From Arthrobacter tumbae (lineage in GTDB: Bacteria; Actinomycetota; Actinomycetes; Actinomycetales; Micrococcaceae), in the NCBI RefSeq assembly GCF_016907495.1, contig NZ_JAFBCC010000001.1, forward strand, positions 3,596,001-3,660,000: 64,000 bases of DNA, written 5' to 3'. The notes under the pieces are model-generated. The model made no database searches. It had not been told where the DNA came from and worked only from the letters and a program-made list of their open reading frames with translations. The translations under genes were made by a program, and so were the position numbers. This document shows positions 1-7,769 of this stretch, piece after piece (the stretch's first letter is position 1; the number at the start of each line of letters is the position of its first letter).

Positions 1-1003
1 GTCTGCGTGCCACGAAGCGGGGATCTTCGCCGGATTCCAGCATGCGGGCCAGGTAGTGCAGCGCAGCATCCACATCTGACCCGCGCAGGGATTTGATGAA
101 CGCGCTGACCACGTCATAGTGCTGGTCCCCCGCGCGGTCATAGCGCAAGGCAGCGACGTCTACGGCTTTCTCGGCATGCTGGAGCGTGATGCGAACAGGT
201 CCGGGCTGGGCTCCGTCGTCGCCCTCTTCCTCTTTCCGGTCTCCATCCTCGGCCGCCGCCGGTTCCATTTGCGCGGAGTGCGCGACGCCGGCAGCGGCCT
301 CAAGTGCCGTCAGTCCCCGCCGGGCATCGCCGGCCGCAAGCCTCACCAGATGAGCAAGCGCGTCGTCGTCGAGCACGACTTCTCCGGCCAGGCCGCGCGG
401 GTCCTCCACCGCGCGCTGCAGCAATGAACTGATGTCGTCTTCAGTGAGTGGCTTCAGCGTCTGCAGGAGGGAACGGGACAGCAGCGGGGAGACCACCGAG
501 AAAGACGGGTTCTCCGTAGTGGCAGCGATGAGCACCACCCAGCCGTTCTCGACGCCCGGCAACAGCGCATCCTGCTGCGCCTTGTTGAAGCGGTGGATCT
601 CGTCCAGGAAAAGAACCGTGGTGATGCGGTGCAGGTCCCGGTTGGACAGCGCTTCATCCATCACCCGGCGGACGTCCTTGACGCCCGCCGTAATAGCGGA
701 CAGCTCGACGAATTTGCGGCCCGGACCGCGCGCAATCACGTGGGCCAGGGTGGTTTTTCCTGTTCCCGGCGGCCCCCAGAGGATGACGGACGTCGGAGCT
801 CCTGTACGCGCGGCAGGCTCCCCTGCAGCCAGCGTCCGTAGCGGTGATCCCACGCCCAGCAGATGCTGCTGCCCGACCACCTCATCGACCGTTCGCGGAC
901 GCATGCGCACCGGCAATGGACTGCGGGGCCGGTTGCGCGCCGTTCCCGGAGCGGCCGCCGGCTCGTCATACCCGTCGGAGTCGAGGCTGAATAGGTCGTT
1001 CAC
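1..1003 (-). CDS. rarA: Replication-associated recombination protein A (RarA/MgsA AAA+ ATPase), 3' end outside window
   Basis: AAA+ ATPase of the RarA/MgsA/WRNIP1 family, which acts at stalled replication forks. The frame starts at a GTG at 1003 ([10 protein letters not shown]) and runs off the left edge after about 334 codons, whereas family members are usually 430-450 residues. Walker [10 protein letters not shown] begins near residue 77, Walker B is [10 protein letters not shown], and a sensor-1-like ATTENPSF motif follows. The visible C-terminal part ([22 protein letters not shown]) is the conserved tetramerisation-region signature. No Shine-Dalgarno is seen; a -10-like TAGCCT lies 7 nt before the GTG, suggesting a leaderless mRNA. 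Divergent from the acVLRF1 gene. Family call is firm; truncation is only the window edge. Confidence 0.93.
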   Translation of the reverse strand, partial: MNDLFSLDSDGYDEPAAAPGTARNRPRSPLPVRMRPRTVDEVVGQQHLLGVGSPLRTLAAGEPAARTGAPTSVILWGPPGTGKTTLAHVIARGPGRKFVELSAITAGVKDVRRVMDEALSNRDLHRITTVLFLDEIHRFNKAQQDALLPGVENGWVVLIAATTENPSFSVVSPLLSRSLLQTLKPLTEDDISSLLQRAVEDPRGLAGEVVLDDDALAHLVRLAAGDARRGLTALEAAAGVAHSAQMEPAAAEDGDRKEEEGDDGAQPGPVRITLQHAEKAVDVAALRYDRAGDQHYDVVSAFIKSLRGSDVDAALHYLARMLESGEDPRFVARR

Positions 1004-1010
1004 AGTGCCA

Positions 1011-1016
1011 AGGCTA
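1011..1016 (-). promoter_or_regulatory. -10 box of a probable leaderless rarA promoter
   Basis: TAGCCT on the minus strand, 7 nt before the rarA GTG. It fits the TANNNT-N6/7-start pattern seen at many genes of this window. No convincing -35 was identified. Confidence 0.5.
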
Positions 1017-1061
1017 CTGTGAACCTCTGACACTCAATGCCCAGGGTCCGGAGGACGCGAC

Positions 1062-1739
1062 GTGCAGGACAAACGTTCGGTGCTGGTCCCGCCCGAGCGG
1101 CTGGCCGGCTGGGTGGAGCGCTTCGGCGAGCGCAACGGTGCCTTCTCCACAGAACATGCCGCCGGCGTGTCCGGCGTTGTGACGCTGCGGGCCGCAAATG
1201 GCTGCACAGCCGAGATCGCCGCTCCCCTGGCCGTTCTCAGCAGGGATGAGGTCTTCAGCGAACCGGTGCCGTGTGAGCCGGAGCGTGCGGTTGAGACACT
1301 GATCCGGTATTCGTCCGTTCCAGTCACCGTGGGGTTGCTCCTGATACGGCGCGGCGGCTACGGCGTTGGACTTGCCAGGGAAGGAGCCCTTATCGCTTCG
1401 AAGAACGGTACACGCTATGTGCAGTCCCGAACCGCTGCGGGCGGCTGGTCCCAGCAGAGGTTCGCCCGGCGAAGGGCCAACCAGGCGGATGCTCTGGTCG
1501 AAACGGCAGCCGAACGGGCGGCTGCCCTGTTCGGTGTGGACAGACCGTCCTGCCTGCAGCCGGGCGGAGACGCCACACTCTTCTCGGAGTGCCTTGCACA
1601 CGAGAAGCTGGCCGCCTACCGTGCGCTCCCCCGCCTGCCGCTCCTGCCCGTTCCCGACCCGCGCCAGGACGTGCTCCGCCAGGCGGCCGCCAACACGCGG
1701 TCCTTGCGTATCAGCCTGACCGGCATACCCATGACCTGA
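1062..1739 (+). CDS. acVLRF1-type peptidyl-tRNA hydrolase (Vms1/ANKZF1-like release factor)
   Basis: 225-residue protein resembling the actinobacterial Vms1-like release factor (acVLRF1) group, related to the eRF1 catalytic domain and to yeast Vms1/human ANKZF1, which release nascent chains from stalled 60S-tRNA complexes. Key evidence is the loop GGWSQQRFARRRANQ at residues 127-141, where the glutamine pair corresponds to the GGQ/GSQ-type catalytic loop, flanked by an arginine-rich helix. Start is GTG at 1062, with GGAGG 7-8 nt upstream; an in-frame ATG alternative was not found nearby. The gene lies between divergent rarA and convergent rpe and looks monocistronic. Family assignment is good; substrate and physiological role in bacteria are inference. 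Confidence 0.8.
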   Translation: MQDKRSVLVPPERLAGWVERFGERNGAFSTEHAAGVSGVVTLRAANGCTAEIAAPLAVLSRDEVFSEPVPCEPERAVETLIRYSSVPVTVGLLLIRRGGYGVGLAREGALIASKNGTRYVQSRTAAGGWSQQRFARRRANQADALVETAAERAAALFGVDRPSCLQPGGDATLFSECLAHEKLAAYRALPRLPLLPVPDPRQDVLRQAAANTRSLRISLTGIPMT

Positions 1740-1763
1740 TTCTTGCCGCCTGCCGATTCTCGG

Positions 1764-2417
1764 TCAGGACGCTGCCCGGCGGAGCCCGGCGATGGCTTCT
1801 GCCGGATCGTCGGCACCATAAACCGAGGACCCGGCAACGAAAACCGTGGCGCCGGCCTCAGCCGCGCGGACGATGGTCTCCGCTGTGATACCTCCGTCGA
1901 CCTGGATGACGAGCGGCAGGTCTGCGCCGCGGATTGCCTCTGCCGCCCGCCTGATCTTGGGCAGCGTCACATCAAGGAAGGACTGTCCCCCGAAGCCGGG
2001 TTCCACTGTCATGATGAGCAGCATGTCCAGTTCGCCAAGCATGTCCAGATAGGGCTCGACGGCGGTAGCAGGGCGCAGAGCCATACCTGCCCGTGTGCCT
2101 GTGGAGCGCAATTCCCGTGCCAGGCGGATCGGTGCCTGAGCCGCCTCGGCATGGAATGTCACTGAAGCGGCACCGACGGCAGCGTACTCGGGGGCCCAGC
2201 GGTCGGCGTCGTCAATCATGAGGTGCACGTCCAGCGGGACGGGGCTCACCGCCTGAATCCGCTTCACTACCGGAAGCCCGAGCGTGAGGTTCGGAACAAA
2301 GCTGTTGTCCATGACGTCCACGTGAACGGCGTCCGCGGTCGCGATACGTCCGAGTTCGGACTGCAGGTTGACGAAGTCCGCCGACAGGATGCTTGGGTGA
2401 ATGCAGCAGGTTCGCAT
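1764..2417 (-). CDS. rpe: Ribulose-phosphate 3-epimerase
   Basis: Interconverts D-ribulose 5-phosphate and D-xylulose 5-phosphate in the pentose phosphate pathway (cytosol). The 217-residue TIM barrel has the family signatures: N-terminal HPSILSADF, metal-binding [21 protein letters not shown], the [12 protein letters not shown] loop, and VDGGI before the phosphate-binding AGSSVYG. Length is typical. The ATG at 2417 is preceded by AAAGG. It is the last gene of def-fmt-rsmB-rpe, 42 bp after rsmB, a common actinobacterial order. Two other pentose phosphate genes, rpiB and gnd, lie elsewhere in the window. Confidence 0.97.
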   Translation of the reverse strand: MRTCCIHPSILSADFVNLQSELGRIATADAVHVDVMDNSFVPNLTLGLPVVKRIQAVSPVPLDVHLMIDDADRWAPEYAAVGAASVTFHAEAAQAPIRLARELRSTGTRAGMALRPATAVEPYLDMLGELDMLLIMTVEPGFGGQSFLDVTLPKIRRAAEAIRGADLPLVIQVDGGITAETIVRAAEAGATVFVAGSSVYGADDPAEAIAGLRRAAS

Positions 2418-2459
2418 GCTCGACCTTTCTTTGAGGGTGGGACCTTCGGGAATCGGAAG

Positions 2460-3953
2460 CTAGATTGCCCGTCGAATCAGGGCGAGGAACATTGCATCGG
2501 TACCGTGGACGTGCGGCCACAACTGCGCTGTCATATCGTGGCCGGCCCGGAGGGAACCGCCCTTGCTCACCCCATCCAATGCCTGGCCCGCATCCATAAG
2601 GAAGAAGTCATCCCTGCCGCGCAGGCTGTCCTGAACGACGGCTGTTGTTTCTGCCGGATGAGGTGAACAGGTGACATAGGCCACCACGCCGCCCGGACGA
2701 ACGGTGTCCAGGGCCTCCGAGAGCAGGTTCCGCTGCAGGGGTCCCAGTTCGGCGAGATCAGAGGGTTGGCGGCGCCAGCGGGCCTCGGGCCTGCGGCGAA
2801 GAGCACCCAGCCCTGTGCACGGCGCGTCGACGAGAATGCGGTTGAATCCATCCGGGTAGGCACCGCCGATGCTGCGCCCGTCACCCACGCGCACGCTCCA
2901 CACGGCCGGATCCACTGCGGCAAGGGCCTGCTGGACGAGCGCTGCACGGTGTTCGGCTGGTTCGTTGGCTACCAGCGTGTAACCGCGCTGGGCGGCGATC
3001 GCCGCAAGCAGGGCCGACTTGCCACCGGGACCGGCACACAGATCAAGCCACCTTTCACCGTCTTCCGGCGACTGATCAAGCTCGACGGCGGCGAGCGCAC
3101 GTGCGACCAGCTGGGATCCGGCGTCCTGCACCCTGACCCGCCCGGACCGGACTGATTCAAGCCGGCCGACGTCACCAGCGGCGAACAGCGCTGAGTCCTC
3201 CACCAGCTCGCCGGCGCGGGCACCGGCTACGAGGGCTTCGTCGAGGTCTCCGATACCCGGCAGCGCAATCAGGTTGACGACCGGGGCCGCGTTGTCTGCT
3301 GCCAACAGGTCATCGATCTCGACGACGGAGCGCCCGTGATTCACGAGGCTTTGCCGCATGGTGCGGACAATCCATTCCGGGTGGCTGTGGCGCAGTGAAC
3401 TCACGCGGACCGGGTCGTCGATCCCCTCCGTCAGCACATCGAGCCACTCGGCGAAGGACCTGCGGGAAACTTTCCGAAGCACGGCGTTGATGAGGGAGGA
3501 CGGTCCGGCGCCGATGACGGCCCTGGCCAGCCCTACCGTCTGGTCAAGGGCAGCGTGGGGTGGCACGCGCATGGCCATCAGCTGGTGTACGCCGAGTCGC
3601 AGCGCATCGAGGACTGCCGGGTCAAGCTGGGCAAGCGGACGATCAACGCACAGCGAGAGGATGGCGTCATAGGTGCCCTGGCCCCGGAGCGCCCCGTAAG
3701 CCAATTCGGTGGCGAACCCTGCATCCTGGCGGCCAAGGCGATGTTTGCGGATACTGCTCGGCAGCACAAGGTTCGCGTAGGCGTCATCGGCCGCGACGGC
3801 CCGAAGAACCTCGTAGGCGACCAGGCGGGCGGGGTCCGCACGCCTGGTTCGTTCTCCCGGCGCCGTAGCGGAGAATCTACGCTCGCCTGACCTGTTGCGC
3901 TCGCGCCCCCGCACGTTGCGGCGTGATTCTCCGGGGCGGTGTTCAGGTGTCAT
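2460..3953 (-). CDS. rsmB: 16S rRNA (cytosine(967)-C(5))-methyltransferase RsmB
   Basis: SAM-dependent methyltransferase of the RsmB/Sun family that methylates C967 of 16S rRNA. The N-terminal third is a NusB-like RNA-binding domain (LVAYEVLRAV ... ELAYGALRGQGTYD); the C-terminal Rossmann domain carries the SAM motif LDLCAGPGGKSALLA, catalytic DAPCTGLGALRRRPEARW and the second-cysteine motif TCSPHPAET. About 30 residues before the NusB domain are basic and low in complexity. The chosen ATG at 3953 overlaps the fmt stop as ATGA, implying coupling; an in-frame start 13 codons upstream would lie inside fmt. 497 residues. Confidence 0.95.
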   Translation of the reverse strand: MTPEHRPGESRRNVRGRERNRSGERRFSATAPGERTRRADPARLVAYEVLRAVAADDAYANLVLPSSIRKHRLGRQDAGFATELAYGALRGQGTYDAILSLCVDRPLAQLDPAVLDALRLGVHQLMAMRVPPHAALDQTVGLARAVIGAGPSSLINAVLRKVSRRSFAEWLDVLTEGIDDPVRVSSLRHSHPEWIVRTMRQSLVNHGRSVVEIDDLLAADNAAPVVNLIALPGIGDLDEALVAGARAGELVEDSALFAAGDVGRLESVRSGRVRVQDAGSQLVARALAAVELDQSPEDGERWLDLCAGPGGKSALLAAIAAQRGYTLVANEPAEHRAALVQQALAAVDPAVWSVRVGDGRSIGGAYPDGFNRILVDAPCTGLGALRRRPEARWRRQPSDLAELGPLQRNLLSEALDTVRPGGVVAYVTCSPHPAETTAVVQDSLRGRDDFFLMDAGQALDGVSKGGSLRAGHDMTAQLWPHVHGTDAMFLALIRRAI

Positions 3954-4867
3954 TCGAAAATCAGATCCTCTCGGCGCGATCCGCGGAACCATTCGGCAGC
4001 GGGAAGCATGGTGCGGCCTGAAGGCTGAACCTGCGTCAGCTGCACTGCGTGTGAACCGGTCCCCACGAGCACCGCTCCGTCCCTTTCACGAACAACTCCG
4101 GAAAGGATCTCCTCCACGTCGGGACGAAGGAGAACCGCTCCAAGCTTGACGCGCTGTCCGGCCAGCAGGGTCCATGCGCCGGGTTCGGGTGTCACACCGC
4201 TGATCCGGCGCTTGATTGCGAGGGCCGGATCAGCCCAACGGACTCTTCCGTCTGCACTTGAGAGCTTGGGCGCAAGTGACACCTCTCCCCGTTGGGGAAC
4301 TGGGACGGCGCGCCCTTGCTCGATGGCGGCGAGGGTCTGGGAAAGAAGTACAGCGCCGCTTTCGGACAGGCGTTCCAACAGGGTGCCGCTTGTGTCCTCC
4401 TGGCGCACCGGCTCCGTCACGGTTCCGAAGACCGGTCCGGTGTCCAGGCCTTCCTCAAGAAGAAACGTGGATGCCCCGGAGATGTCATCCCCGTTGATCA
4501 GGGCGTGCTGGACGGGCGCCGCACCGCGCCACGCGGGGAGCAGGGAGAAATGGAGGTTGATCCAGCCAAACCGGGGCAGCTGGAGCGCGGCGGGCGGAAC
4601 GAGGCCGCCATAGGCGACGATCGCCGCCGCATCCAGGTGCAGCTCCGCCAGGCGCGCAACGACCGACTGGTCGATACGGTTGGCCTTGATGATTTCCAGT
4701 CCGGCGTCGGTTGCAGCCTGGGCCACGGGACTCGGCATCAGGACTTTCTTCCGCCCCACGTGGGCATCCGCACGGGTGAGGACGGCGACCACTTCATGGC
4801 CGGCATGACGGAGTTCGTTCAACGACGGCACTGCAACCCGGGGCGTTCCGGCAAAGAGAATCCTCAT
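3950..4867 (-). CDS. fmt: Methionyl-tRNA formyltransferase
   Basis: Transfers the formyl group of 10-formyl-THF to initiator Met-tRNA. 305 residues, usual length. N-terminal formyltransferase Rossmann domain begins MRILFAGTPRVAVPSL; the folate-binding signature HFSLLPAWRGAAPVQ with catalytic Asn/His context is present, and a C-terminal OB-like domain (GVTPEPGAWTLLAGQRVKLG) follows. Overlaps def upstream and rsmB downstream by 4 nt (ATGA at both junctions), so def-fmt-rsmB is translationally coupled. Def removes the formyl group that Fmt adds, explaining the pairing. Confidence 0.97.
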   Translation of the reverse strand: MRILFAGTPRVAVPSLNELRHAGHEVVAVLTRADAHVGRKKVLMPSPVAQAATDAGLEIIKANRIDQSVVARLAELHLDAAAIVAYGGLVPPAALQLPRFGWINLHFSLLPAWRGAAPVQHALINGDDISGASTFLLEEGLDTGPVFGTVTEPVRQEDTSGTLLERLSESGAVLLSQTLAAIEQGRAVPVPQRGEVSLAPKLSSADGRVRWADPALAIKRRISGVTPEPGAWTLLAGQRVKLGAVLLRPDVEEILSGVVRERDGAVLVGTGSHAVQLTQVQPSGRTMLPAAEWFRGSRREDLIFE

Positions 4868-5451
4868 GCCCTGCTTCCCTGGCTGCCTGGCAGGGAAGCT
4901 CCGACACCGAACGCTGATCCAACGTTGGTTGACCGCTTGGTAACGGTTTCCAGGGTGACATCGCTGTACCTGGCGTTCCGGATAGCGCGCATGGCGGAGC
5001 GGCGGTCCTCGCCCTGCAGGCGGTCAATGTAGAGACGCCCGTCGAGATGATCGGTTTCATGCTGGAAACAGCGCGCGAGCATCCCCGTGGCGTCCAGCTG
5101 CACCGGTTGTCCGGTGGCATCGAACCCTTGCAGCTGGACCTCGTCTGCACGCGGAAGGGCGAACCCGATGCCCGGCACAGAGAGGCAACCCTCCTGATCG
5201 TCGGCCTGCACTCCGCCGGAAACTGTCAACCGCGGATTGATCACGTGGCCTTCTTCCCCGTCAACCGCATACGTGAAGACCCGTAACCCCACACCAACCT
5301 GGGGCGCCGCCAACCCTGCACCATCAACGCTGTGCATGGTCTCCACCATGTTCTGCACCAGCCGCGCCAGGTCCGGCCCGTAGTCGGTTACCTCCACAGC
5401 AGAAGTGCGCAGCACGGGATCACCGATCATCCTGATACTCAGAACCGCCAT
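4864..5451 (-). CDS. def: Peptide deformylase (first copy)
   Basis: Metallo-deformylase that removes formyl from nascent N-terminal fMet. Three motifs are intact: GAGLAAPQVG, EGCLSVPG with the metal cysteine, and QHETDHLDG with the HExxH-type ligands. Start set at ATG 5451 (MAVLSIRMIGDPVLR), giving 195 residues, the usual size. ATG codons at 5463 and 5469 are in frame, and a GATGAGG sequence lies just before 5463, so a start 4-6 codons earlier is possible. The frame stays open about 100 more codons upstream, but that stretch is arginine-rich and unrelated to any deformylase. A second deformylase lies at 53226. Confidence 0.95.
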   Translation of the reverse strand: MAVLSIRMIGDPVLRTSAVEVTDYGPDLARLVQNMVETMHSVDGAGLAAPQVGVGLRVFTYAVDGEEGHVINPRLTVSGGVQADDQEGCLSVPGIGFALPRADEVQLQGFDATGQPVQLDATGMLARCFQHETDHLDGRLYIDRLQGEDRRSAMRAIRNARYSDVTLETVTKRSTNVGSAFGVGASLPGSQGSRA

Positions 5452-5573
5452 CCGGTTGAACATCCTCATCTTTGCGTTGGGGAATTTGTCTGCGACGCCT
5501 GGACGGGACTGGCGAGCTGTCGACCACGCCTTCCGTCCGGAATGCTTGGTCAATTCTAGGACAGACGGGCGGC

Positions 5574-6551
5574 TCAACCCTCCATCGAGTGCGCTGGAAC
5601 TCCGCCCCGATCTGCGTCGTCGCGACCCACGCCCTCGGGTTGACTCGCGGTGTTGTCCCTGCCGGCTGAGCCCTCCGGCCGGCTGGTGGCAGCCCGATCT
5701 GCAGCAGCCCGCGGCGGAGGCGGCACGGTCAGGAGGGGGCGGCCGGCACTGGCAGCATTGCCGCCGGCTTCCCATGCTCGCCGCAGGGCGCAGAACTTGA
5801 ACCAGTGCTCCTTGAGGACATCCGGATTGGCCCGATGCGCGCGGACTTCGGTCTGGCCGATCGCCACACCCAGCAGAACGGGATCCTTCCCGTATTTCCA
5901 GGGTTCCCAGGTGCCTGCATGCGGGTCCACCAACGATTCCTGTGCCTTCATGCCCGCAGCGAGCTGCATGACTACCTTCTCGTCCAGCGGCTTCACCATG
6001 CCATCACGATCGGTGGCACGGGTCTTGAAATCGATGATGCAGAGGCGTCCGGCGATCGTGGCCACCAGATCGAGGGTTCCGGCATAGCCCAATTCGGAGT
6101 TCCAGACGGTGATCTCGGGTGCTATCGGCTTCACCTGGTAAAGATCCCACCACTCGTCGAATCGGGCAGCGAAGGCATCCTCCCCATGCTGGGCCAGATC
6201 CGTTCGGGCCTCGTCGAGGCGGTGGGGCCGTCCGAGGTCCCGGAGAGCAACCTGCTCGCAGTAGTAGTGGACCCGCGTTCCGCGCCGCGCAGCATCATCC
6301 CGGTAACGCTCGGCCGCCTTCGAAGCGTCCTTGATGACAGCCCGCATCTCGCTTGCGTTGCCCAGCGAAGAGGCCAGGCGCGGATCCTGTGCAAGGGCAC
6401 TCGCGGCCATATATCCGAACCAGCCATCAAGAGAGGAACTCTGTGCCTGTGAGATGACGGTGGTGATCGAAGGGACCAGTGGTGGATCCGTCACGGATCT
6501 GGAATACATTCGCCCGCGTTCTGTGGCGTGTGCGAGGAGCGGCTCGGTCAT
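5574..6551 (-). CDS. RecB-like PD-(D/E)XK nuclease superfamily protein
   Basis: 325-residue protein with the RecB/Cas4-type nuclease motif series: GTRVHYYCEQ (residues 91-100, conserved His), GTLDL (158-162, Asp161), IIDFKT (172-177, Asp174 and Lys176), and the helix VMQLAAGMK (194-202) matching the QxxxY-type motif. The core spans about residues 25-250; the last 60 residues are disordered and rich in Pro, Ala, Arg and Gly. It may be a housekeeping DNA-processing nuclease, but no helicase or Cas partner is nearby. Start uncertain: no good Shine-Dalgarno at 6551 or at the in-frame ATG at 6509. Sits 122 bp upstream of def, same strand. Superfamily call solid, function unknown. Confidence 0.75.
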   Translation of the reverse strand: MTEPLLAHATERGRMYSRSVTDPPLVPSITTVISQAQSSSLDGWFGYMAASALAQDPRLASSLGNASEMRAVIKDASKAAERYRDDAARRGTRVHYYCEQVALRDLGRPHRLDEARTDLAQHGEDAFAARFDEWWDLYQVKPIAPEITVWNSELGYAGTLDLVATIAGRLCIIDFKTRATDRDGMVKPLDEKVVMQLAAGMKAQESLVDPHAGTWEPWKYGKDPVLLGVAIGQTEVRAHRANPDVLKEHWFKFCALRRAWEAGGNAASAGRPLLTVPPPPRAAADRAATSRPEGSAGRDNTASQPEGVGRDDADRGGVPAHSMEG

Positions 6552-6766
6552 GCAACAAGTGTGTCACCCCGGTCTGACAACTCTGCGCCGTGCACACTTC
6601 CGCACCTTGGCAATGGTGTTCGTATACCGTAGAACTGCACGTCGCAGGGCCAGGCGCTCCGCAGGCCACTCAATTGGACGAAGCCCGGTTCCTCCGATAT
6701 TGTTTTTATTCGTTGGAAGGACGCTGGAGGCCGTGGGGTAACCCATCAAAGCCACGGCGATTCTCT

Positions 6767-6840
6767 GCGGACGTAGCTCAGCTGGCTAGAGCACCACCTT
6801 GCCAAGGTGGATGTCGCGGGTTCGAATCCCGTCGTCCGCT
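6767..6840 (+). tRNA. tRNA-Gly (anticodon GCC), copy 1
   Basis: Full cloverleaf: 7-bp acceptor GCGGACG/CGTCCGC with discriminator T, anticodon stem CCACC/GGTGG around loop TTGCCAA, T loop GTTCGAATC. No encoded CCA. Identical to the copy at 7092. Confidence 0.97.
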
Positions 6841-6894
6841 CGCAAGGCACTGTATTCGCTGGCTCCGGCTGGTGATCCCGTTTCGGCGGGTCAT

Positions 6895-6965
6895 GGTGGG
6901 GTGGCCGAGTGGCTAGGCAGCGGCCTGCAAAGCCGTATACGCGGGTTCGAATCCCGTCCCCACCT
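6895..6965 (+). tRNA. tRNA-Cys (anticodon GCA)
   Basis: Acceptor GGTGGGG/CCCCACC, anticodon stem GCGGC/GCCGT with loop CTGCAAA, discriminator T. The genomic sequence continues with CCA at 6966-6968, so the 3' CCA is encoded. Confidence 0.96.
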
Positions 6966-6988
6966 CCATACGGTGAATTGCAAGACCT

Positions 6989-7060
6989 GGGCGATTGGCG
7001 CAGCGGTAGCGCGCTTCCCTGACACGGAAGAGGTCACTGGTTCGATCCCAGTATCGCCCA
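6989..7060 (+). tRNA. tRNA-Val (anticodon GAC)
   Basis: Acceptor GGGCGAT/ATCGCCC, anticodon stem CTTCC/GGAAG with loop CTGACAC, discriminator A. No encoded CCA. Confidence 0.96.
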
Positions 7061-7066
7061 CACAGG

Positions 7067-7090
7067 GCGCCTCCATGAGAGGCGCTTTTT
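7067..7090 (+). terminator. Intrinsic terminator-like hairpin between tRNA-Val and tRNA-Gly
   Basis: 7-bp perfect stem GCGCCTC/GAGGCGC, loop CATGA, then TTTTT at 7086-7090. The next tRNA begins at 7092, leaving a single base, so downstream tRNA-Gly must depend on read-through or the hairpin serves RNA processing. Confidence 0.65.
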
Positions 7091-7091
7091 C

Positions 7092-7165
7092 GCGGACGTA
7101 GCTCAGCTGGCTAGAGCACCACCTTGCCAAGGTGGATGTCGCGGGTTCGAATCCCGTCGTCCGCT
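7092..7165 (+). tRNA. tRNA-Gly (anticodon GCC), copy 2
   Basis: Identical over 74 nt to the copy at 6767-6840, the only exact gene-length repeat noticed in the window. Begins 1 nt after a terminator-like T tract. Confidence 0.97.
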
Positions 7166-7180
7166 CTCATCAGCACATCA

Positions 7181-7217
7181 GCAGGCTCCCTCCTCATGGA
7201 GGGAGCCTGCTTTGTTT
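7181..7217 (+). terminator. Rho-independent terminator of the tRNA cluster
   Basis: 13-bp perfect stem (7181-7193 with 7198-7210), loop TCAT, followed by TTTGTTT. Ends the Gly-Cys-Val-Gly tRNA unit and lies just past the 3' end of the convergent exporter gene. Confidence 0.9.
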
Positions 7218-7234
7218 ACTCCGGTGCGAACCGG

Positions 7235-7549
7235 TCAGTGAAGGACCTTCAAGCCGATTACGCACCCGACTATCCCGAGGACCAGCAGAACCTTCAGCAG
7301 CGAGGCAGCCTCGCCGTCGAAAATCATCGCATAGGTGACCGTCAGGGCTGCCCCGATGCCCACCCATACCGCATAGGACGTTCCGGTTGGCAACGTTCGC
7401 ATGGCCCACGCAAGACCAGCCATGCTCAGCACCAGCCCGACGGCAAAGATAACCGTCGGCCACAATCTGCTGAATCCCTCAGACTTCCCAAGCGCAGTAG
7501 CCCATACGGCCTCAAGCACTCCTGACACAACCAATACAAACCACGCCAT
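7235..7549 (-). CDS. sugE: SMR-family guanidinium exporter (SugE/Gdx type)
   Basis: 104-residue, four-helix small multidrug resistance protein beginning MAWFVLVVSGVLEAVWATALG; the glutamate in helix 1 is the family's substrate/proton-coupling residue. SugE-like features are the WATALG segment, TGTSYAVWVGIGA and the C-terminal GCVIGLKVL. The ATG at 7549 has GGAGGA 11-17 nt upstream. A class III guanidine riboswitch lies directly before this ribosome-binding site, so the likely substrate is guanidinium rather than quaternary ammonium drugs. The frame continues 36 codons further upstream, but that part overlaps the riboswitch and is not coding. Confidence 0.93.
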   Translation of the reverse strand: MAWFVLVVSGVLEAVWATALGKSEGFSRLWPTVIFAVGLVLSMAGLAWAMRTLPTGTSYAVWVGIGAALTVTYAMIFDGEAASLLKVLLVLGIVGCVIGLKVLH

Positions 7550-7567
7550 GGTCCGTTCGCTCCTCCA

Positions 7568-7610
7568 GCGCCGTCTTGTCACTGGCCGGGTACGGCGCAC
7601 CTCGTCCGGG
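7568..7610 (-). ncRNA. Guanidine-III (ykkC-III) riboswitch controlling the exporter
   Basis: On the minus strand the leader contains CCGGACGAGGTGCGCC, then GTACCCGGCC, then GACAAGACGGCGC. These are the conserved blocks of the ykkC-III class: the CCGG/CCGG pairing and the GGCGC/GCGCC pseudoknot strands. The last conserved block abuts the GGAGGA ribosome-binding site of sugE, so control at translation initiation is likely. Recognition is by consensus recall, not by a covariance search. Confidence 0.88.
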
Positions 7611-7623
7611 TGCCTGCTTGGCC

Positions 7624-7629
7624 ACCCTA
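7624..7629 (-). promoter_or_regulatory. -10 box of the riboswitch-exporter transcript
   Basis: TAGGGT on the minus strand, placing initiation about 7 nt downstream, close to the 5' edge of the riboswitch at 7610. No clear -35. Confidence 0.45.
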
Positions 7630-7730
7630 GATTTGCACACTGCCGCACGCGCAGCAAGAAAATTCATGCTCAGGGCGAAAGCTGAAACCCTTGGCCGCGT
7701 CCTATCCGCTCCTTATGATTGTGGGAGTGG

Positions 7731-7749
7731 GTGGAACAACAGGTTCCAC
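7731..7749. promoter_or_regulatory. Inverted repeat upstream of the antitoxin-like gene
   Basis: Perfect 7-bp arms GTGGAAC/GTTCCAC around AACAG, ending 20 nt before the GTG start at 7770. Could be an operator for autoregulation or a leader hairpin; regulator unknown. Confidence 0.35.
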
Positions 7750-7769
7750 GGGAAAGAAGGGAGGTGTCT

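Noticed and set aside
5452..5775. About 108-residue N-terminal extension of the first deformylase
   Set aside because: Arginine-, serine- and cysteine-rich, overlaps the end of the nuclease gene, and no deformylase has such a prefix; the family length fits a start near 5451.
6552..6766. Stretch upstream of the tRNA cluster examined for a small gene
   Set aside because: Only short frames and weak -10-like sequences (for example GATATT near 6697) are seen; probably promoter DNA for the tRNA unit and the divergent nuclease gene.
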